Shown here: positions 1-9,840 of the stretch, one piece after another | How positions within the stretch are numbered: position 1 is the first letter of the stretch | Layout of the letters: every line of letters begins with the position of its first letter | NCBI GenBank assembly: GCA_003224145.1 | Contig: QHYN01000228.1 | Coordinates: 1 to 34,241 of the forward strand | Direction of reading: 5' to 3' | Origin: Acidobacteriota bacterium | Lineage (GTDB): Bacteria > Acidobacteriota > Terriglobia > Acidiferrales > UBA7541 | Length of the DNA: 34,241 bases | Translations under genes and position numbers: made by a program | Notes under the pieces: model-generated | What the model was told of the DNA's origin: nothing | Seen by the model: the letters and a program-made list of their open reading frames with translations, nothing else | Database searches by the model: none

Positions 1-1
1 T

Positions 2-214
2 TGGGAAGCCTACAAGCTCGAGCATCCTGATCCCGCGCAAGGACTGGTGCTCGCCACGGCGCATCCCGCAAAGTTTGCCGACGTGGTGATGAAAGCCATC
101 GGTTCTGCCCCGCCGCTGCCGGACCGGCTCGCGGCTTATCTGAAGCGCGAAAAATTATCGCTGCCAATATCCAGTGCGTACGACGACTTCAAGGAATTTC
201 TGCTCGTCCATTAA
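2..214 (+). CDS. thrC: Threonine synthase, C-terminal fragment
   Basis: The window opens inside a reading frame that runs 70 codons to a TAA at 212-214. The segment LATAHPAKFADVV matches the conserved end of threonine synthase, the PLP enzyme that converts O-phosphohomoserine to threonine and phosphate in the cytoplasm. The rest of the fragment, a short linker with PPLPDRLAAYLKRE and an acidic/aromatic tail, fits the C-terminal cap of the longer (class 2, E. coli-like) family. The 5' part, with the PLP lysine, lies outside the window, so the class call rests only on this tail. No terminator-like hairpin follows it; the serpin gene starts 49 bp downstream on the same strand. Confidence 0.8.
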   Translation, partial: WEAYKLEHPDPAQGLVLATAHPAKFADVVMKAIGSAPPLPDRLAAYLKREKLSLPISSAYDDFKEFLLVH

Positions 215-227
215 CGATTTCTTTTCG

Positions 228-256
228 TTTAACTCCTTATCCCCCACTGATAAAGT
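228..256 (+). promoter_or_regulatory. Possible sigma-70 promoter for the serpin gene
   Basis: TTTAAC at 228-233 and TAAAGT at 251-256 are separated by 17 bp. Matches to consensus are partial (about 3/6 and 4/6). If used, transcription would begin close to position 263-264, on or next to the ATG of the serpin gene, which also lacks a recognisable ribosome binding site. That would give a leaderless message. This is weak evidence from spacing and sequence alone. Confidence 0.3.
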
Positions 257-263
257 ATGATCC

Positions 264-1520
264 ATGGCAAAACGGCTTCTGATTCCTGTGGTTGGTGTCC
301 TCGCCTTCTCGAGTGTTTGCATCGCACAATACCAACCCGGGCAAGCGCTTTCCGACTACATTCACTCAAACGAGAAATTCGGGCGGAAGCTTCTCTTGGC
401 AATGCATGAGACGGAGCAGCAGAAAAACATAGTTATATCCCCTCTACCGGTATCTCAAACATTCGGCGCGTTGAGCGAAGGGACTTTTGACAGCACTACC
501 CTCCTTGAGCTTGGGAAAGTCTTCGAATGGAGGGACCAGCCGTTTAGGAATGTCGCTAGCCGGATGCTTTCTGCGCGAATCCCCAGTGAGAAGTTCCCTC
601 CGCAAGAGGAGACCGAGACGCCCAAACCCAGCAAAGTATTGCCTATTGCCGTACCATCGAAGCCATTTGCCCCACTGTCTCAATCGACGATCTTGCTCTA
701 CCGAGGGAGAGGATTTCTTCGTGACAGATTTGTAGAATTGGCTAGCCGGGATTACGGCATCCAGTTTCAAGAGGCAAAGGCTGGAGAGCTTCCCGTGCCA
801 AAGGATCCAGATGTACGCAAGCTTTACGAATTGAAGGGAGGGATTTTGGACTTTTCGATAATCACTTTTACGGATCTACGAACGCCTTGGCGGCATGAGC
901 TGTTCAACGGTAGATCGCAAAAACTTCCATTCACGCTCCGTTCAGGCGCAAAAGTGGAGACAGACCAGATGGTGAGTGCGCTCCAACACTACAAGCATAT
1001 TGCCGCAGATGGCTTTGAGGCAGTCGCACTCCCGGGTGGAGACGCATACCTGTTGGTCTTGCTCCCGGCTGTCGGCAAAGACATTATCGAACTTGAAGGC
1101 GAATTTGCCGTCGGCCAGATCGACTTGGATTCGGTAATGAAGAGCGAAGAGGGTGACGTGACCTTGCCTATCTCTCACATTCGGTTTTCGGCGGATTTGG
1201 AGCCGCCTCTAAGGAAGCTCGGACTAAACAGTCTTTTCACTGACTTTAGGTCGCTTGGGGCTATGGTTAGCACCAGCGAAGGAGCACACCTAACCGCCGC
1301 CGTGCAACGTGTAGATTTGGATGTAGACACGTGGGGAATCAAAGCCAGCGCAATAACATTCTTGGGTGGAGTTGCCGGCGGCGTAATGGGAGGAGTCATG
1401 CTTCCGCCTCCACAGCCTTTTCACATGATTGTAGATCGGCCATTCCTGTTCTTTATTCGTGATAATGTCACTGATGCATTGCTCTTTGCCGGCGTAGAAA
1501 TGAATCCCACATTGAACTAA
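264..1520 (+). CDS. Secreted serpin-family protein
   Basis: This 418-residue protein begins with a signal peptide (residues 1-21, ending CIAQ). The C-terminal block DRPFLFFIRDNVTDALLFAG (about 391-410) is the serpin signature, and the early KNIVISPLPVSQTFGALSEG matches the serpin helix B region (NIVISPLS). Serpins trap proteases by presenting a reactive-centre loop that inserts into a beta sheet after cleavage. Here the loop (about 350-385) has DTWGIKASAIT in the hinge, where inhibitory serpins carry small residues, followed by a glycine-rich stretch GGVAGGVMGGVM and PPP. Hinge conservation is partial, so inhibitory activity is uncertain. An insertion rich in Pro and Lys (about 100-135) is unusual. 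No Shine-Dalgarno motif precedes the ATG. It converges on mreD and is probably monocistronic. Confidence 0.85.
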   Translation: MAKRLLIPVVGVLAFSSVCIAQYQPGQALSDYIHSNEKFGRKLLLAMHETEQQKNIVISPLPVSQTFGALSEGTFDSTTLLELGKVFEWRDQPFRNVASRMLSARIPSEKFPPQEETETPKPSKVLPIAVPSKPFAPLSQSTILLYRGRGFLRDRFVELASRDYGIQFQEAKAGELPVPKDPDVRKLYELKGGILDFSIITFTDLRTPWRHELFNGRSQKLPFTLRSGAKVETDQMVSALQHYKHIAADGFEAVALPGGDAYLLVLLPAVGKDIIELEGEFAVGQIDLDSVMKSEEGDVTLPISHIRFSADLEPPLRKLGLNSLFTDFRSLGAMVSTSEGAHLTAAVQRVDLDVDTWGIKASAITFLGGVAGGVMGGVMLPPPQPFHMIVDRPFLFFIRDNVTDALLFAGVEMNPTLN

Positions 1521-1560
1521 CCTCAATCGTGACGGCAATGTTGGATTGAAGGATGGAATC

Positions 1561-2094
1561 CTATGACGGTCGGCGGAGGCGGTCGAGGAGAATAAAAACA
1601 AAAACAGCGACCAGCGCGTTGACCAGAGCGGCAACTAAGAGGTGCAAATTGAACCACGGTTCCGGCTGTCCCAGAAGAATGCGACGCGTGAGAAATACCA
1701 GCCCTTGATGGGCGATGAAAAAAACCGCCGTGAGTGCAAAACGCGCCGCGGGGTGCTCGGTATCCAGCCTCGCACCGATCGAGGAAGCGAGATAACCGAT
1801 AATGGTTTTCGCGATCCCATAAAGCCCCAACGGAACGGTGGGCCCGCTGAGACTGTCCTGGAAGAGCCCGATGGCCATGCCCAGGAGAAGTCCCGTGGAT
1901 GGATTGCGGCGGCTGAGACCGAAATAGATGGTCACGAGCAAAGGAAAGTCCAGAAGCGTAGCCCGTGCAAAACGGAGCGGAAACCAGGCCTGGATCACCA
2001 GCGCGAACAGTGTGGCAAAGAGAATCGCGCCGGTGCGAAACTTGTGCACCTCGATGTGCGATTCGCCGATGCGCAGATCAAAGGCGTCGTTCAT
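1561..2094 (-). CDS. mreD: Rod shape-determining protein MreD
   Basis: This 177-residue, strongly hydrophobic protein has about five membrane segments and follows mreC directly. MreD is the integral membrane partner of MreC and MreB in the elongasome, the complex that guides lateral peptidoglycan synthesis. Family features are the central stretch with GLLLGMAIGLFQDSLSG and the following PLGLYGIAKTIIGYLA, typical of MreD (GxxxGfxxDxxsG). The length is normal. Its ATG overlaps the mreC stop codon in an ATGA arrangement, which implies translational coupling. It has an unusual charged N-terminal extension of about 18 residues before the first membrane helix. No mrdA or rodA follows; the next gene is the convergent serpin, 40 bp away. 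Confidence 0.92.
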   Translation of the reverse strand: MNDAFDLRIGESHIEVHKFRTGAILFATLFALVIQAWFPLRFARATLLDFPLLVTIYFGLSRRNPSTGLLLGMAIGLFQDSLSGPTVPLGLYGIAKTIIGYLASSIGARLDTEHPAARFALTAVFFIAHQGLVFLTRRILLGQPEPWFNLHLLVAALVNALVAVFVFILLDRLRRPS

Positions 2095-2993
2095 CGGATT
2101 GCCCCCGGAGCAGGAGTGGCCGGCACGGCCGCCGAAGGCTGCGCTTCCGCCGGAGCGCTTTCGTTTTTCATTTGCAAAGGATGAAGCGTCAATAAAACGA
2201 GGACTTCCTCCAGGCGCTGAAGATTCGCGGCGGGCTTGATGCGGATCTGCTTGAAGGGATTGCCGGACTTGATTTCGGCGATTGTTCCCACGGGAAGATC
2301 GCGGGGGAAAATGCGGTCCATGCCGCTGGTGATCACGCGCTCGCCCATTCTCACGGTGTCGTCATTCGGGACGTATTTCATCGCTAGCAACGGTTCGCCC
2401 GTGCCGCCAACGGGGCTCTGGATGCGGGAATCGGCGAGCATGGCGCCGACGCCGCTGTCTTTGTCGGTCAACAGAAGCACCTGAGCAGTATTCGGGTAGG
2501 CTTCGACCACCTTTCCGACCACACCATCCGGCGTGATGACTCCCATATTTCTCCGGATGCCGTCCCGTTCGCCACGGTCCAATTCGATCGTCTGGCTCGC
2601 GGTCCCCGCGCTTCCGCCAATCACCCGCGCGGCAACCATAGGCACATCGGTGTGCGATTGCCGGAAATTGAGCAACAGGGCAAGCCGGTCGGCTTCCGCA
2701 GCCTTGCCTTGAAGCTGTGCGACCTGCAGTTTCAGTGCGTCGTTTTCGCGGCGAAGCTCTTCGTTGTCTTTCGTCGTGTTTCGCAACGCGAAGTAGTGGC
2801 GCCAGATATCGCGGAACCAGCCGAAGCCGTAAGAGCCTGCACGCTCAAACGGCGAAACAGCTCCGACGGTCCACGAGCGGATCAGGCGTCCTTGCGAGTC
2901 GCGCTTGATCTGTACGGCAAGAAGCAGCACCTGCAGCAGGATCACGCCGGCGAGCAGGACCAGCGATCTATGACGAGAAGGAATGGCGACCAT
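2091..2993 (-). CDS. mreC: Cell shape-determining protein MreC
   Basis: This 300-residue protein has an N-terminal membrane anchor (about residues 10-26), a periplasmic coiled coil (about 70-105, with ELRRENDALKLQVAQLQGKA) and the double beta-barrel MreC domain. Typical MreC motifs are ARVIGG, the turn GVITPDGVVGKVVEA, VLLLTDKDSGVGAM and the GERVITSGMDRIFPRDLPVG block. MreC forms periplasmic filaments that connect MreB and MreD to the peptidoglycan synthases. The C-terminal tail is Ala/Pro rich and probably disordered. The start ATG at 2993 has no clear ribosome binding site; upstream is AT-rich (ACTTTTT). A 154-bp gap separates it from mreB, which is longer than usual for this operon and may hold a second promoter. 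Confidence 0.95.
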   Translation of the reverse strand: MVAIPSRHRSLVLLAGVILLQVLLLAVQIKRDSQGRLIRSWTVGAVSPFERAGSYGFGWFRDIWRHYFALRNTTKDNEELRRENDALKLQVAQLQGKAAEADRLALLLNFRQSHTDVPMVAARVIGGSAGTASQTIELDRGERDGIRRNMGVITPDGVVGKVVEAYPNTAQVLLLTDKDSGVGAMLADSRIQSPVGGTGEPLLAMKYVPNDDTVRMGERVITSGMDRIFPRDLPVGTIAEIKSGNPFKQIRIKPAANLQRLEEVLVLLTLHPLQMKNESAPAEAQPSAAVPATPAPGAIR

Positions 2994-3147
2994 AAAAAGT
3001 TGACGGTTATCAGCTCAAAGTTGATAGTTCAAAGGCAAAAACCGTGGCTTGCCCGGGAAGCAGTTGCTGGGCAGAAAAACGCTCCCGCCGCAGCACTCCA
3101 AAATCTTTCCGTGTCCGCTGACGACTGAAACCAGCTCCGGAAACTCG

Positions 3148-4326
<1,179 letters not shown>

Positions 4327-5619
4327 TTACTTCGGAACCACGATGGACACCTGGCGCTGGGCCGTCCCGCCGCGGCGATTCTGTCCGATCACCACAATGG
4401 TATGCTGGCCCGGCTCGAGCGCCTCCGTGAAATGCCGAAATGTGCCGTCAGGCGCAATGTTGGGAACGGGCTGGCCGTTCACGATCAGAGCTGCGCCAGG
4501 TTCCGTGCGGCCCAAAATTTCTGCCACTCGTCCATGAAGCTGCGTGCCGGTGATCTCCAGGACCATTTCTTGCGACTTGCCCTGGGCCACCAGAGAAAAC
4601 TTGAAGATTTCGCTCACTTCGCTGGACTGTTTCTTTGCATCCGTGGCCGTCACGTTCCAGAAGTAGTCGCCGGCATCCAGTCCGGAAAGATCCACACTCG
4701 TTCCGGTAACTTTCTTATCCAGGACAGTTTTCGTGAACATCGCTGTGGTGCTGACCCTCAGTGTGTAGGATACCGCGTCTGGCACGGACTTCCACTCGAA
4801 GTGCACCGTTGCGTTCTTTGGATTTTCTGCGATGATGGGCGCAAGGTTCAACGGTTCCGTAAGATCCGGGGGCGCCAGCACATTCGATTTCTGAATCGGG
4901 CCGCCGCTAGGGATTGTCAGTTTCTCATGTGGCGAGAGGTCGATCTTCTCTTGGCCGCGCTGCACTTGCGCGCTGCCGCTGGAAACCACGACCTCGCTTT
5001 CCTTTTTCTCCGGATCAAACTTCACCGCCGCGCGGCTGTTGGAATGCAATTGAGTCGTTGCGTCCTCCGAACGCACCGCGGCTTTGGAATCCGGAGAGCC
5101 CAAGGTCGACGTCGCCAGATCCACTGCACCTGTATTGATGCGCACGGCGACGCTGGTCGGCCGGTTGTTTTCGGTGTAGTTCTCTTCCACGGTAACGAGT
5201 GTGTAGGGCTTGACCAGGTAGATCGTACCATCCGCGAAAGTGATGCGCGCATCGCTGTCTGAGCCGGTCTGGACAAGATCCCCTTTGTCCAGCGACATGC
5301 TCAGGGTCGCTTCCACCCACTGCACGGAGTTTACTTTTTTCACTTGAACGCGGCCCTCGAGATTGACGAATTTTGCGCGCTTTTGATCCGCCCCGACTGG
5401 ATCAACCTCGGGATTGCTCACGGCCGTATCAATTCTCTTGATGATGGTCGAGTAGAGGTCCGGTTTGGCCAGATAGATCCCCCCGCAAATAATGGCCACT
5501 GCCAGCATAATGTAGAGAATAACCGTCTTATAGGTGACTGCTGTCCAGTAGACTTCGACGCGCGGGACCCTTTGCTGGGAATGGCTATGCCTCGGGTCGA
5601 TGGGGGTCTGTGTCGTCAC
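4327..5619 (-). CDS. FecR-domain membrane protein with C-terminal Ig-like repeats
   Basis: This 430-residue protein has a short cytoplasmic N terminus, one membrane helix (about 31-50, TVILYIMLAVAIICGGIYLA), then a periplasmic part. Residues about 85-215 resemble the FecR domain: the pattern GDLVQTGSDSDARITFADGT is characteristic, followed by beta strands. Residues about 265-345 resemble a fibronectin type III fold (VPDAVSYTLRVSTT, GLDAGDYFWNVTATD), and the tail about 350-430 resembles a bacterial Ig-like domain (GRTEPGAALIVNGQPV, PDGTFRHFTEALEPGQHTI). FecR domains sense or scaffold signals in the periplasm; no sigma factor gene is nearby, so a classical anti-sigma role is unlikely. It starts with GTG and has a weak ribosome binding site. 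Its position directly upstream of mreB suggests an envelope structural role, which is inference. Confidence 0.8.
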   Translation of the reverse strand: MTTQTPIDPRHSHSQQRVPRVEVYWTAVTYKTVILYIMLAVAIICGGIYLAKPDLYSTIIKRIDTAVSNPEVDPVGADQKRAKFVNLEGRVQVKKVNSVQWVEATLSMSLDKGDLVQTGSDSDARITFADGTIYLVKPYTLVTVEENYTENNRPTSVAVRINTGAVDLATSTLGSPDSKAAVRSEDATTQLHSNSRAAVKFDPEKKESEVVVSSGSAQVQRGQEKIDLSPHEKLTIPSGGPIQKSNVLAPPDLTEPLNLAPIIAENPKNATVHFEWKSVPDAVSYTLRVSTTAMFTKTVLDKKVTGTSVDLSGLDAGDYFWNVTATDAKKQSSEVSEIFKFSLVAQGKSQEMVLEITGTQLHGRVAEILGRTEPGAALIVNGQPVPNIAPDGTFRHFTEALEPGQHTIVVIGQNRRGGTAQRQVSIVVPK

Positions 5620-5793
5620 GGGTGGAATCGCTCGTAAGGCTCCAATTTTTCAATCTAACACAGCGGCTCGCCGGGGAGCCGAACTTGCGGAACTCCGCGT
5701 AGTCAAATTGCAAATAGTAGACGGGAAAGAATGGGGCTGTACCTTTGCCGCAGCAGTCCTGTACCCGCGGGCAAGTCCCCGGCCGGCTATGCC

Positions 5794-7151
5794 TCAGTTC
5801 TTTGTTCGGATGAAAAAGTGTTGTTTGTCCAGCGATGTGGGTACGGCAACATCAAAAAAGCCCACCATCATCTCGTCATACGTTTGTTCTCCCCAGCGCA
5901 CCGCTGCGCGAGGGTCGGGATTGTGGGGATTCTTCTCCGAATTGTCGTACCAGGCCACGGCTTGCAATTCCGTTCCGCCCTTCAGGAATCGCGGTTCCGC
6001 CAGCCGATAGCTCATCTGCCAGTGAAAATGATAGTGGACTCGAAGTAGCGGCTCGATTTCGTAAACCGGCTTTCCGGCTACATCCCCGTTCCTGCGGACG
6101 ATGTTGTATTCGAATTGGATTCCCCGCAAGTGCATGTGCGGTAAGAAACTGAGTAAGGTAGCATCATTGGGCAGCGTGCCCCGCGCTTCGACGCGATAAT
6201 TTTGATCGCCCGGGGGAATCAAGAAGTGATCATTCGTGAGCTGCAACGTCAGCACGCGCTGCTCGGGCACCTGCTTCGAGAAAATCAATCCGATGCTGGT
6301 TTGATCAGAGCCCGCGTGGCCGTTGGTCGTGTAGTGCATCTGAAAAACGAGGTCTGAGCCGGCGGGAATGAACTTGGCCATTTTCGCAGACCATTCGTCC
6401 GGCGAACTCCCCGGCGCGTAGACCAGCAAGACATCGCTGTCCGTCCAGTGTGCGCCGCGGCGGTCTTCCGGATCGCTCAGTGCGGAGGCCGTGAACGGAA
6501 CCCCCACGGGTGCGTGCCGCAGCCAATGAGAATCTGGCGGGCGGATGTACACCACGCCATGATGCACATTCGAACGCAGCCCGGGTAAAACTTCCGCCAT
6601 CTGCACCCAGCGATCCTCGGCAAAGTGCGTGGGCACAATCTCATAGGTGTACTCGATGTCTCCGCTCGCGGGCAGCAAAACAGGTTGTGGCATCTTTAAA
6701 ATCAAGTCCGGTTTCGGGATGCTCCAGCCTTCCAACCAAAGCCGCCGTGGCGGGGCGTCTTTCTCCTCCCCTGCAGGTGATCCCGTTGCGTCCAGGCCAC
6801 GAGCGCGACGATCTCCGCTGCGCTGAGCGAAGGATCGTTCGAAAAATGTCCAACGCTCGGATCGGCGAACCACGGTGGCATCGTTTTTTCCTCTGCCGCC
6901 TTGCTGATTGCCCTGGCGAAAAGCTGGGTCTGCCGATAGCTCTCGAAAGGCATGGGCGCAATGCCCCCGTTGCGGTGGCAGACCTGGCAATGCTGCTGGA
7001 GAATCGGCAACACCTCCCGATAAAAGGTAGCTGGAGCAGCGGCATGCTGTCGCGCACGGGAATACCCGATTGGCCGACTTGGGCCAACTCCGAGAAGCAC
7101 CCCAATGGTGATCGCTGTCATTGTGAGATAACGTGACGGGGTCTTGAGCAT
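5794..7151 (-). pseudogene. Cytochrome c / copper type II monooxygenase-like protein, frameshifted
   Basis: Two overlapping minus-strand frames form one protein. The first (from ATG at 7151) has a signal peptide and a haem-binding CQVCH motif in FYREVLPILQQHCQVCHRNG, then MPPWFADPSVGHFSNDPSLS and VALVAW. At about 6790 the homology moves to the other frame, continuing as ATGSPAGEEKDAPPRRLW to the stop at 5794. One missing base near 6790-6792 explains it; restored, the protein would have about 452 residues. The C-terminal half resembles the peptidylglycine monooxygenase fold: HH in NVHHGVVYI and QMHY (CuH-type ligands), HMHLRG and the Met of DEMMVGF (CuM-type ligands). It is probably a periplasmic redox protein of unknown substrate. 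Everything downstream of the shift is intact, so a recent mutation or a sequencing error is likely. Confidence 0.8.
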
Positions 7152-7213
7152 TGCTTGTCTTCGATGGCTTGCGTTGGCTGGCGCGTTTTCTCGCGCGCTA
7201 ACCCCAATTGTAT

Positions 7214-7242
7214 TTGAGCCCCATCCCGCTATCTCTTATAAT
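7214..7242 (+). promoter_or_regulatory. Sigma-70-type promoter for the PPIase gene
   Basis: TTGAGC at 7214-7219 and a perfect TATAAT at 7237-7242 are spaced by exactly 17 bp. Transcription would begin near 7249, giving a leader of about 29 bases with GGGGGA at 7264-7269 placed 8 bases before the ATG at 7278. This is the best promoter match in the window. Confidence 0.75.
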
Positions 7243-7277
7243 CTTAAGTTTGTCTACGGAACTGGGGGATTCATCGG

Positions 7278-9200
7278 ATGAACGGCGCAAAAGATAAGAG
7301 CAAACTGGGGTACCGCATCCTCTTGGGAGCCGTCGTCTTGGTGCTCGGCGGGAGCATGTTGCTCTACCTGGTTCCCCAGGCGCCTACTTCCGGCGAAGTG
7401 TCCACGGATACCGTCGCTAAGGTGGGAGATGAATCGGTTTCCGTGCAAGACATCCGCAAACAGCTAGACCAGATCGAGCGCAACAATCAGGTACCCAGGC
7501 CCCTGGAAGGCCTCTATGCGCAGCAGATTTTGCAACAGCTTGTCTTTCAGAAAGAGATTGAATACGAAGCCAAGCGCCTGGGAATCACTGTTTCCGATCA
7601 GGAACGCGCCGACCGCATCCGCCAGTATCTGCCCACGGCCTTCAATGGCGGCTCTTTTGTCGGCATAGACCAGTACACCGCCCAGGTGCAGCAGCGCTTC
7701 CAGCTAACTGTTCCCGTTTTTGAAGAGCTCATCCGCCAAAGCCTTCTCGAAGAAAAATTCCGGAAACTGGTGACCGACGGCATCAGCGTCGGGCCCGCGG
7801 AGCTCCAGGATGAATTTCGCTTCAAAAACGAGAAGGTGAAGCTCGACTACGCGGTCATCAAGCCGGAAGAACTGGAAGCCAAAATCACGCCTTCCGACGC
7901 CGAGATCAAGGCGGCCTACGAAAAGAACAAGTCAAAGTATCAAGTTCCGGAGCGCCGGTCGGTGCGTTACGCGCTTCTGGACGTCAACCAGCTTCGCCAG
8001 GGCCTCCAGATTTCCGATGACATGCTCAAAGAGCAGTATCAGGCCAACATCCAACAATATCAGGTGCCCAACCAAGTTCACGTTCAGCACATTCTCTTCA
8101 GGACGGTCGGAAAAACGGATGCCGAAGTCGAAGAGGTCAGCAAGAAGGCCGAGGATGTCCTGAAGCAGGCCAAGGAGGGCGCCAAGTTCGACGAATTGGC
8201 CAAAAAGTACTCCGAGGATCCCGGTTCCAAGGACAAAGGTGGCGATTTGAGCTGGATCCACCAGGGTCAGACGGTCCCTGAATTCGAAAAAACGGCCTTC
8301 AGCCTCGCCCCCGGCCAGATTTCGGATCTGGTGAAGACCCAGTATGGCTTCCACATCATCAAAGTCCTGGAAAAGCAGACCGCCCACACCAAACCCTTCG
8401 AAGAGGTCAAGGACTCCATCCGCGCACCTCTTCTCCTCACCCAAGCGGACAAGCAGGCCAGCGACACGGCGGATCAACTCTCCGCGGCCATCCGCCGCTC
8501 CAACAAAGTCTCCTTAGACGATCTCGCGAAGCAGTATCATTTGACTCTCGGCGAGACGCGCCCCGTCAGCGCCGCCGATTCCCTCCTCGAACTCGGCAAT
8601 TCCCAGGACATCAAGGACGCCATCTTCCGCTTGCGCCCGGCAGAGCTGAGCCTCCCGATTCGAACTGATCGCGGTTACGTGATTCTTTCTTTGAAGGCCG
8701 TCCAGCCCGCTCACCAGAGCACGCTCGAAGAGGTACGGGACAGAGTCATCAGCGACCTCAAGCGCGAGCAGTCCATCACACTGGCGAAAAGCAAGGCCGA
8801 TGACTTGGTGCGGCGCGTTAAGGGGGGGAGGAAATTCGACGCCGCAGCCAAAGCACTCGGCCTGGAGCCGAAGACGAGCGATTCTTTCGCCCGCGATGGT
8901 TCCATCCCAGGCGCGGCCAGCGGCAAGCAGCTCGGCGCAGCCTTTAATCTAAAGCAAGGCGATGTCGGTGCCCCTCTAAACCTGGGGCAAAACTGGCTCG
9001 TCTACCGCATCGCGGAAAAGGTCGAGGCGAATCCCGCCAATTTTGAGGCTCAGAAGAAGCAGTTGACCGAAGAGGTCCTCCAATCGAAGCGCGATCTGGC
9101 CTACAAAGCCTTTCAGCTAGCCCTGAATGACCGACTGAAGAAAGAAGGAAAGCTCAAACTCATGCCTGAGAAACTAAAGAGCTTCGGCACCCTTGGCTAG
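7278..9200 (+). CDS. Membrane-anchored peptidyl-prolyl isomerase, SurA/PpiD type
   Basis: This 640-residue foldase has a short cytoplasmic N terminus, one membrane helix (about 11-30), a SurA_N-like helical chaperone region (about 40-200) and a parvulin domain at about 267-360. The parvulin motifs are clear: VQHILF, AKKYSEDPGSKDKGGDLSW, FEKTAFSLAPGQIS and VKTQYGFHIIKVLE. A second, degenerate repeat follows at about 400-500 (GYVILSLKAVQPA), then a C-terminal helical part. The architecture matches PpiD/PrsA-like proteins that assist folding of exported proteins outside the inner membrane. The start is fixed by the ribosome binding site GGGGGA and an upstream TATAAT promoter. Neighbouring envelope genes fit this role. 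Which client proteins it serves cannot be told. Confidence 0.92.
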   Translation: MNGAKDKSKLGYRILLGAVVLVLGGSMLLYLVPQAPTSGEVSTDTVAKVGDESVSVQDIRKQLDQIERNNQVPRPLEGLYAQQILQQLVFQKEIEYEAKRLGITVSDQERADRIRQYLPTAFNGGSFVGIDQYTAQVQQRFQLTVPVFEELIRQSLLEEKFRKLVTDGISVGPAELQDEFRFKNEKVKLDYAVIKPEELEAKITPSDAEIKAAYEKNKSKYQVPERRSVRYALLDVNQLRQGLQISDDMLKEQYQANIQQYQVPNQVHVQHILFRTVGKTDAEVEEVSKKAEDVLKQAKEGAKFDELAKKYSEDPGSKDKGGDLSWIHQGQTVPEFEKTAFSLAPGQISDLVKTQYGFHIIKVLEKQTAHTKPFEEVKDSIRAPLLLTQADKQASDTADQLSAAIRRSNKVSLDDLAKQYHLTLGETRPVSAADSLLELGNSQDIKDAIFRLRPAELSLPIRTDRGYVILSLKAVQPAHQSTLEEVRDRVISDLKREQSITLAKSKADDLVRRVKGGRKFDAAAKALGLEPKTSDSFARDGSIPGAASGKQLGAAFNLKQGDVGAPLNLGQNWLVYRIAEKVEANPANFEAQKKQLTEEVLQSKRDLAYKAFQLALNDRLKKEGKLKLMPEKLKSFGTLG

Positions 9201-9270
9201 CGTAACAGTAAGAAAATAAGCTACTTAGCTGTGCAGAAGTAGGCACTTGCCTTTCCTCCGGCACCTCATT

Positions 9271-9283
9271 ACCCTATTAGGGT
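9271..9283 (+). repeat. Short perfect inverted repeat in the intergenic gap
   Basis: ACCCT-ATT-AGGGT is a perfect 5-bp inverted repeat with a 3-base centre in the 214-bp gap after the PPIase gene. It could be a small operator or a chance palindrome; no U-tract follows it. Confidence 0.2.
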
Positions 9284-9414
9284 CTCCTTCAGGATCGGAT
9301 CTCGGCGCGAACCAGTGTCACTGAACGCGCGTCGAGTCTGCGGCCCGCATTTGAATTTCAACTGGGCAATTAGGGGCACTCAGCTCTTTGACTCTTGGGA
9401 TCGGTGAAGCCAAC

Positions 9415-9840
9415 ATGCCAACTCGAACGACTATCACTCGCAACGATTACCGCTGCAGCATCGAACGAAATCAGTCCGGAAAGTACTGCCTCCGTCTGCG
9501 CGTGAACTACCCGCGGCACGCCTGGACCCTGAGCGTCTATTTCCTGGCTTCGTCCTTTGACCGCGCCATGAAGAAGCTCGAAGAGGCTCTGGATTTCTTG
9601 CAGCGGCACGAAGAAAAACTGTGGTTCTGGGGCGTGGACCGTGCCGAGGATATGGGCTTCTCGGCGGAGTTCCTGAAAGAGGCCGGCATGAGGCTGGACC
9701 GCCGGGCGGAATTTCCCAAGAGAGCCACCAGCGTTTCTTTGGCTCCCGAGCGGGAAGTGCCTGCTTCCATTCTTGGTCCGATGCGACGGGGCCTGGCCGA
9801 ATCCGTTGAAATGGTTCGCAGCGCCGCCGCTGGCGACTGA
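9415..9840 (+). CDS. Conserved-looking hypothetical protein, 141 residues
   Basis: I do not recognise this family. It is soluble, with no signal peptide or membrane segment. The N-terminal half looks like beta strands (YRCSIERNQSGKYCLRLRV, then HAWTLSVYFLASS) followed by amphipathic helices (FDRAMKKLEEALDFLQRHEEK, then an FSAEFLKEAG helix). The C-terminal third is Arg/Ala rich and probably loosely structured. A frame extension to a TTG at 9388 exists, but the ATG at 9415 is preferred although its ribosome binding site is weak. It stands alone between the PPIase gene and the envelope cluster, all on the same strand. The clean codon usage and compact secondary-structure pattern support a real gene. 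Confidence 0.65.
   Translation: MPTRTTITRNDYRCSIERNQSGKYCLRLRVNYPRHAWTLSVYFLASSFDRAMKKLEEALDFLQRHEEKLWFWGVDRAEDMGFSAEFLKEAGMRLDRRAEFPKRATSVSLAPEREVPASILGPMRRGLAESVEMVRSAAAGD

Noticed and set aside
5664-5681. CGGCTC/GAGCCG hairpin considered as a terminator after the copper protein gene
   Set aside because: It is a 6-bp stem with no U-tract on either strand and lies over 110 bases past the stop codon.
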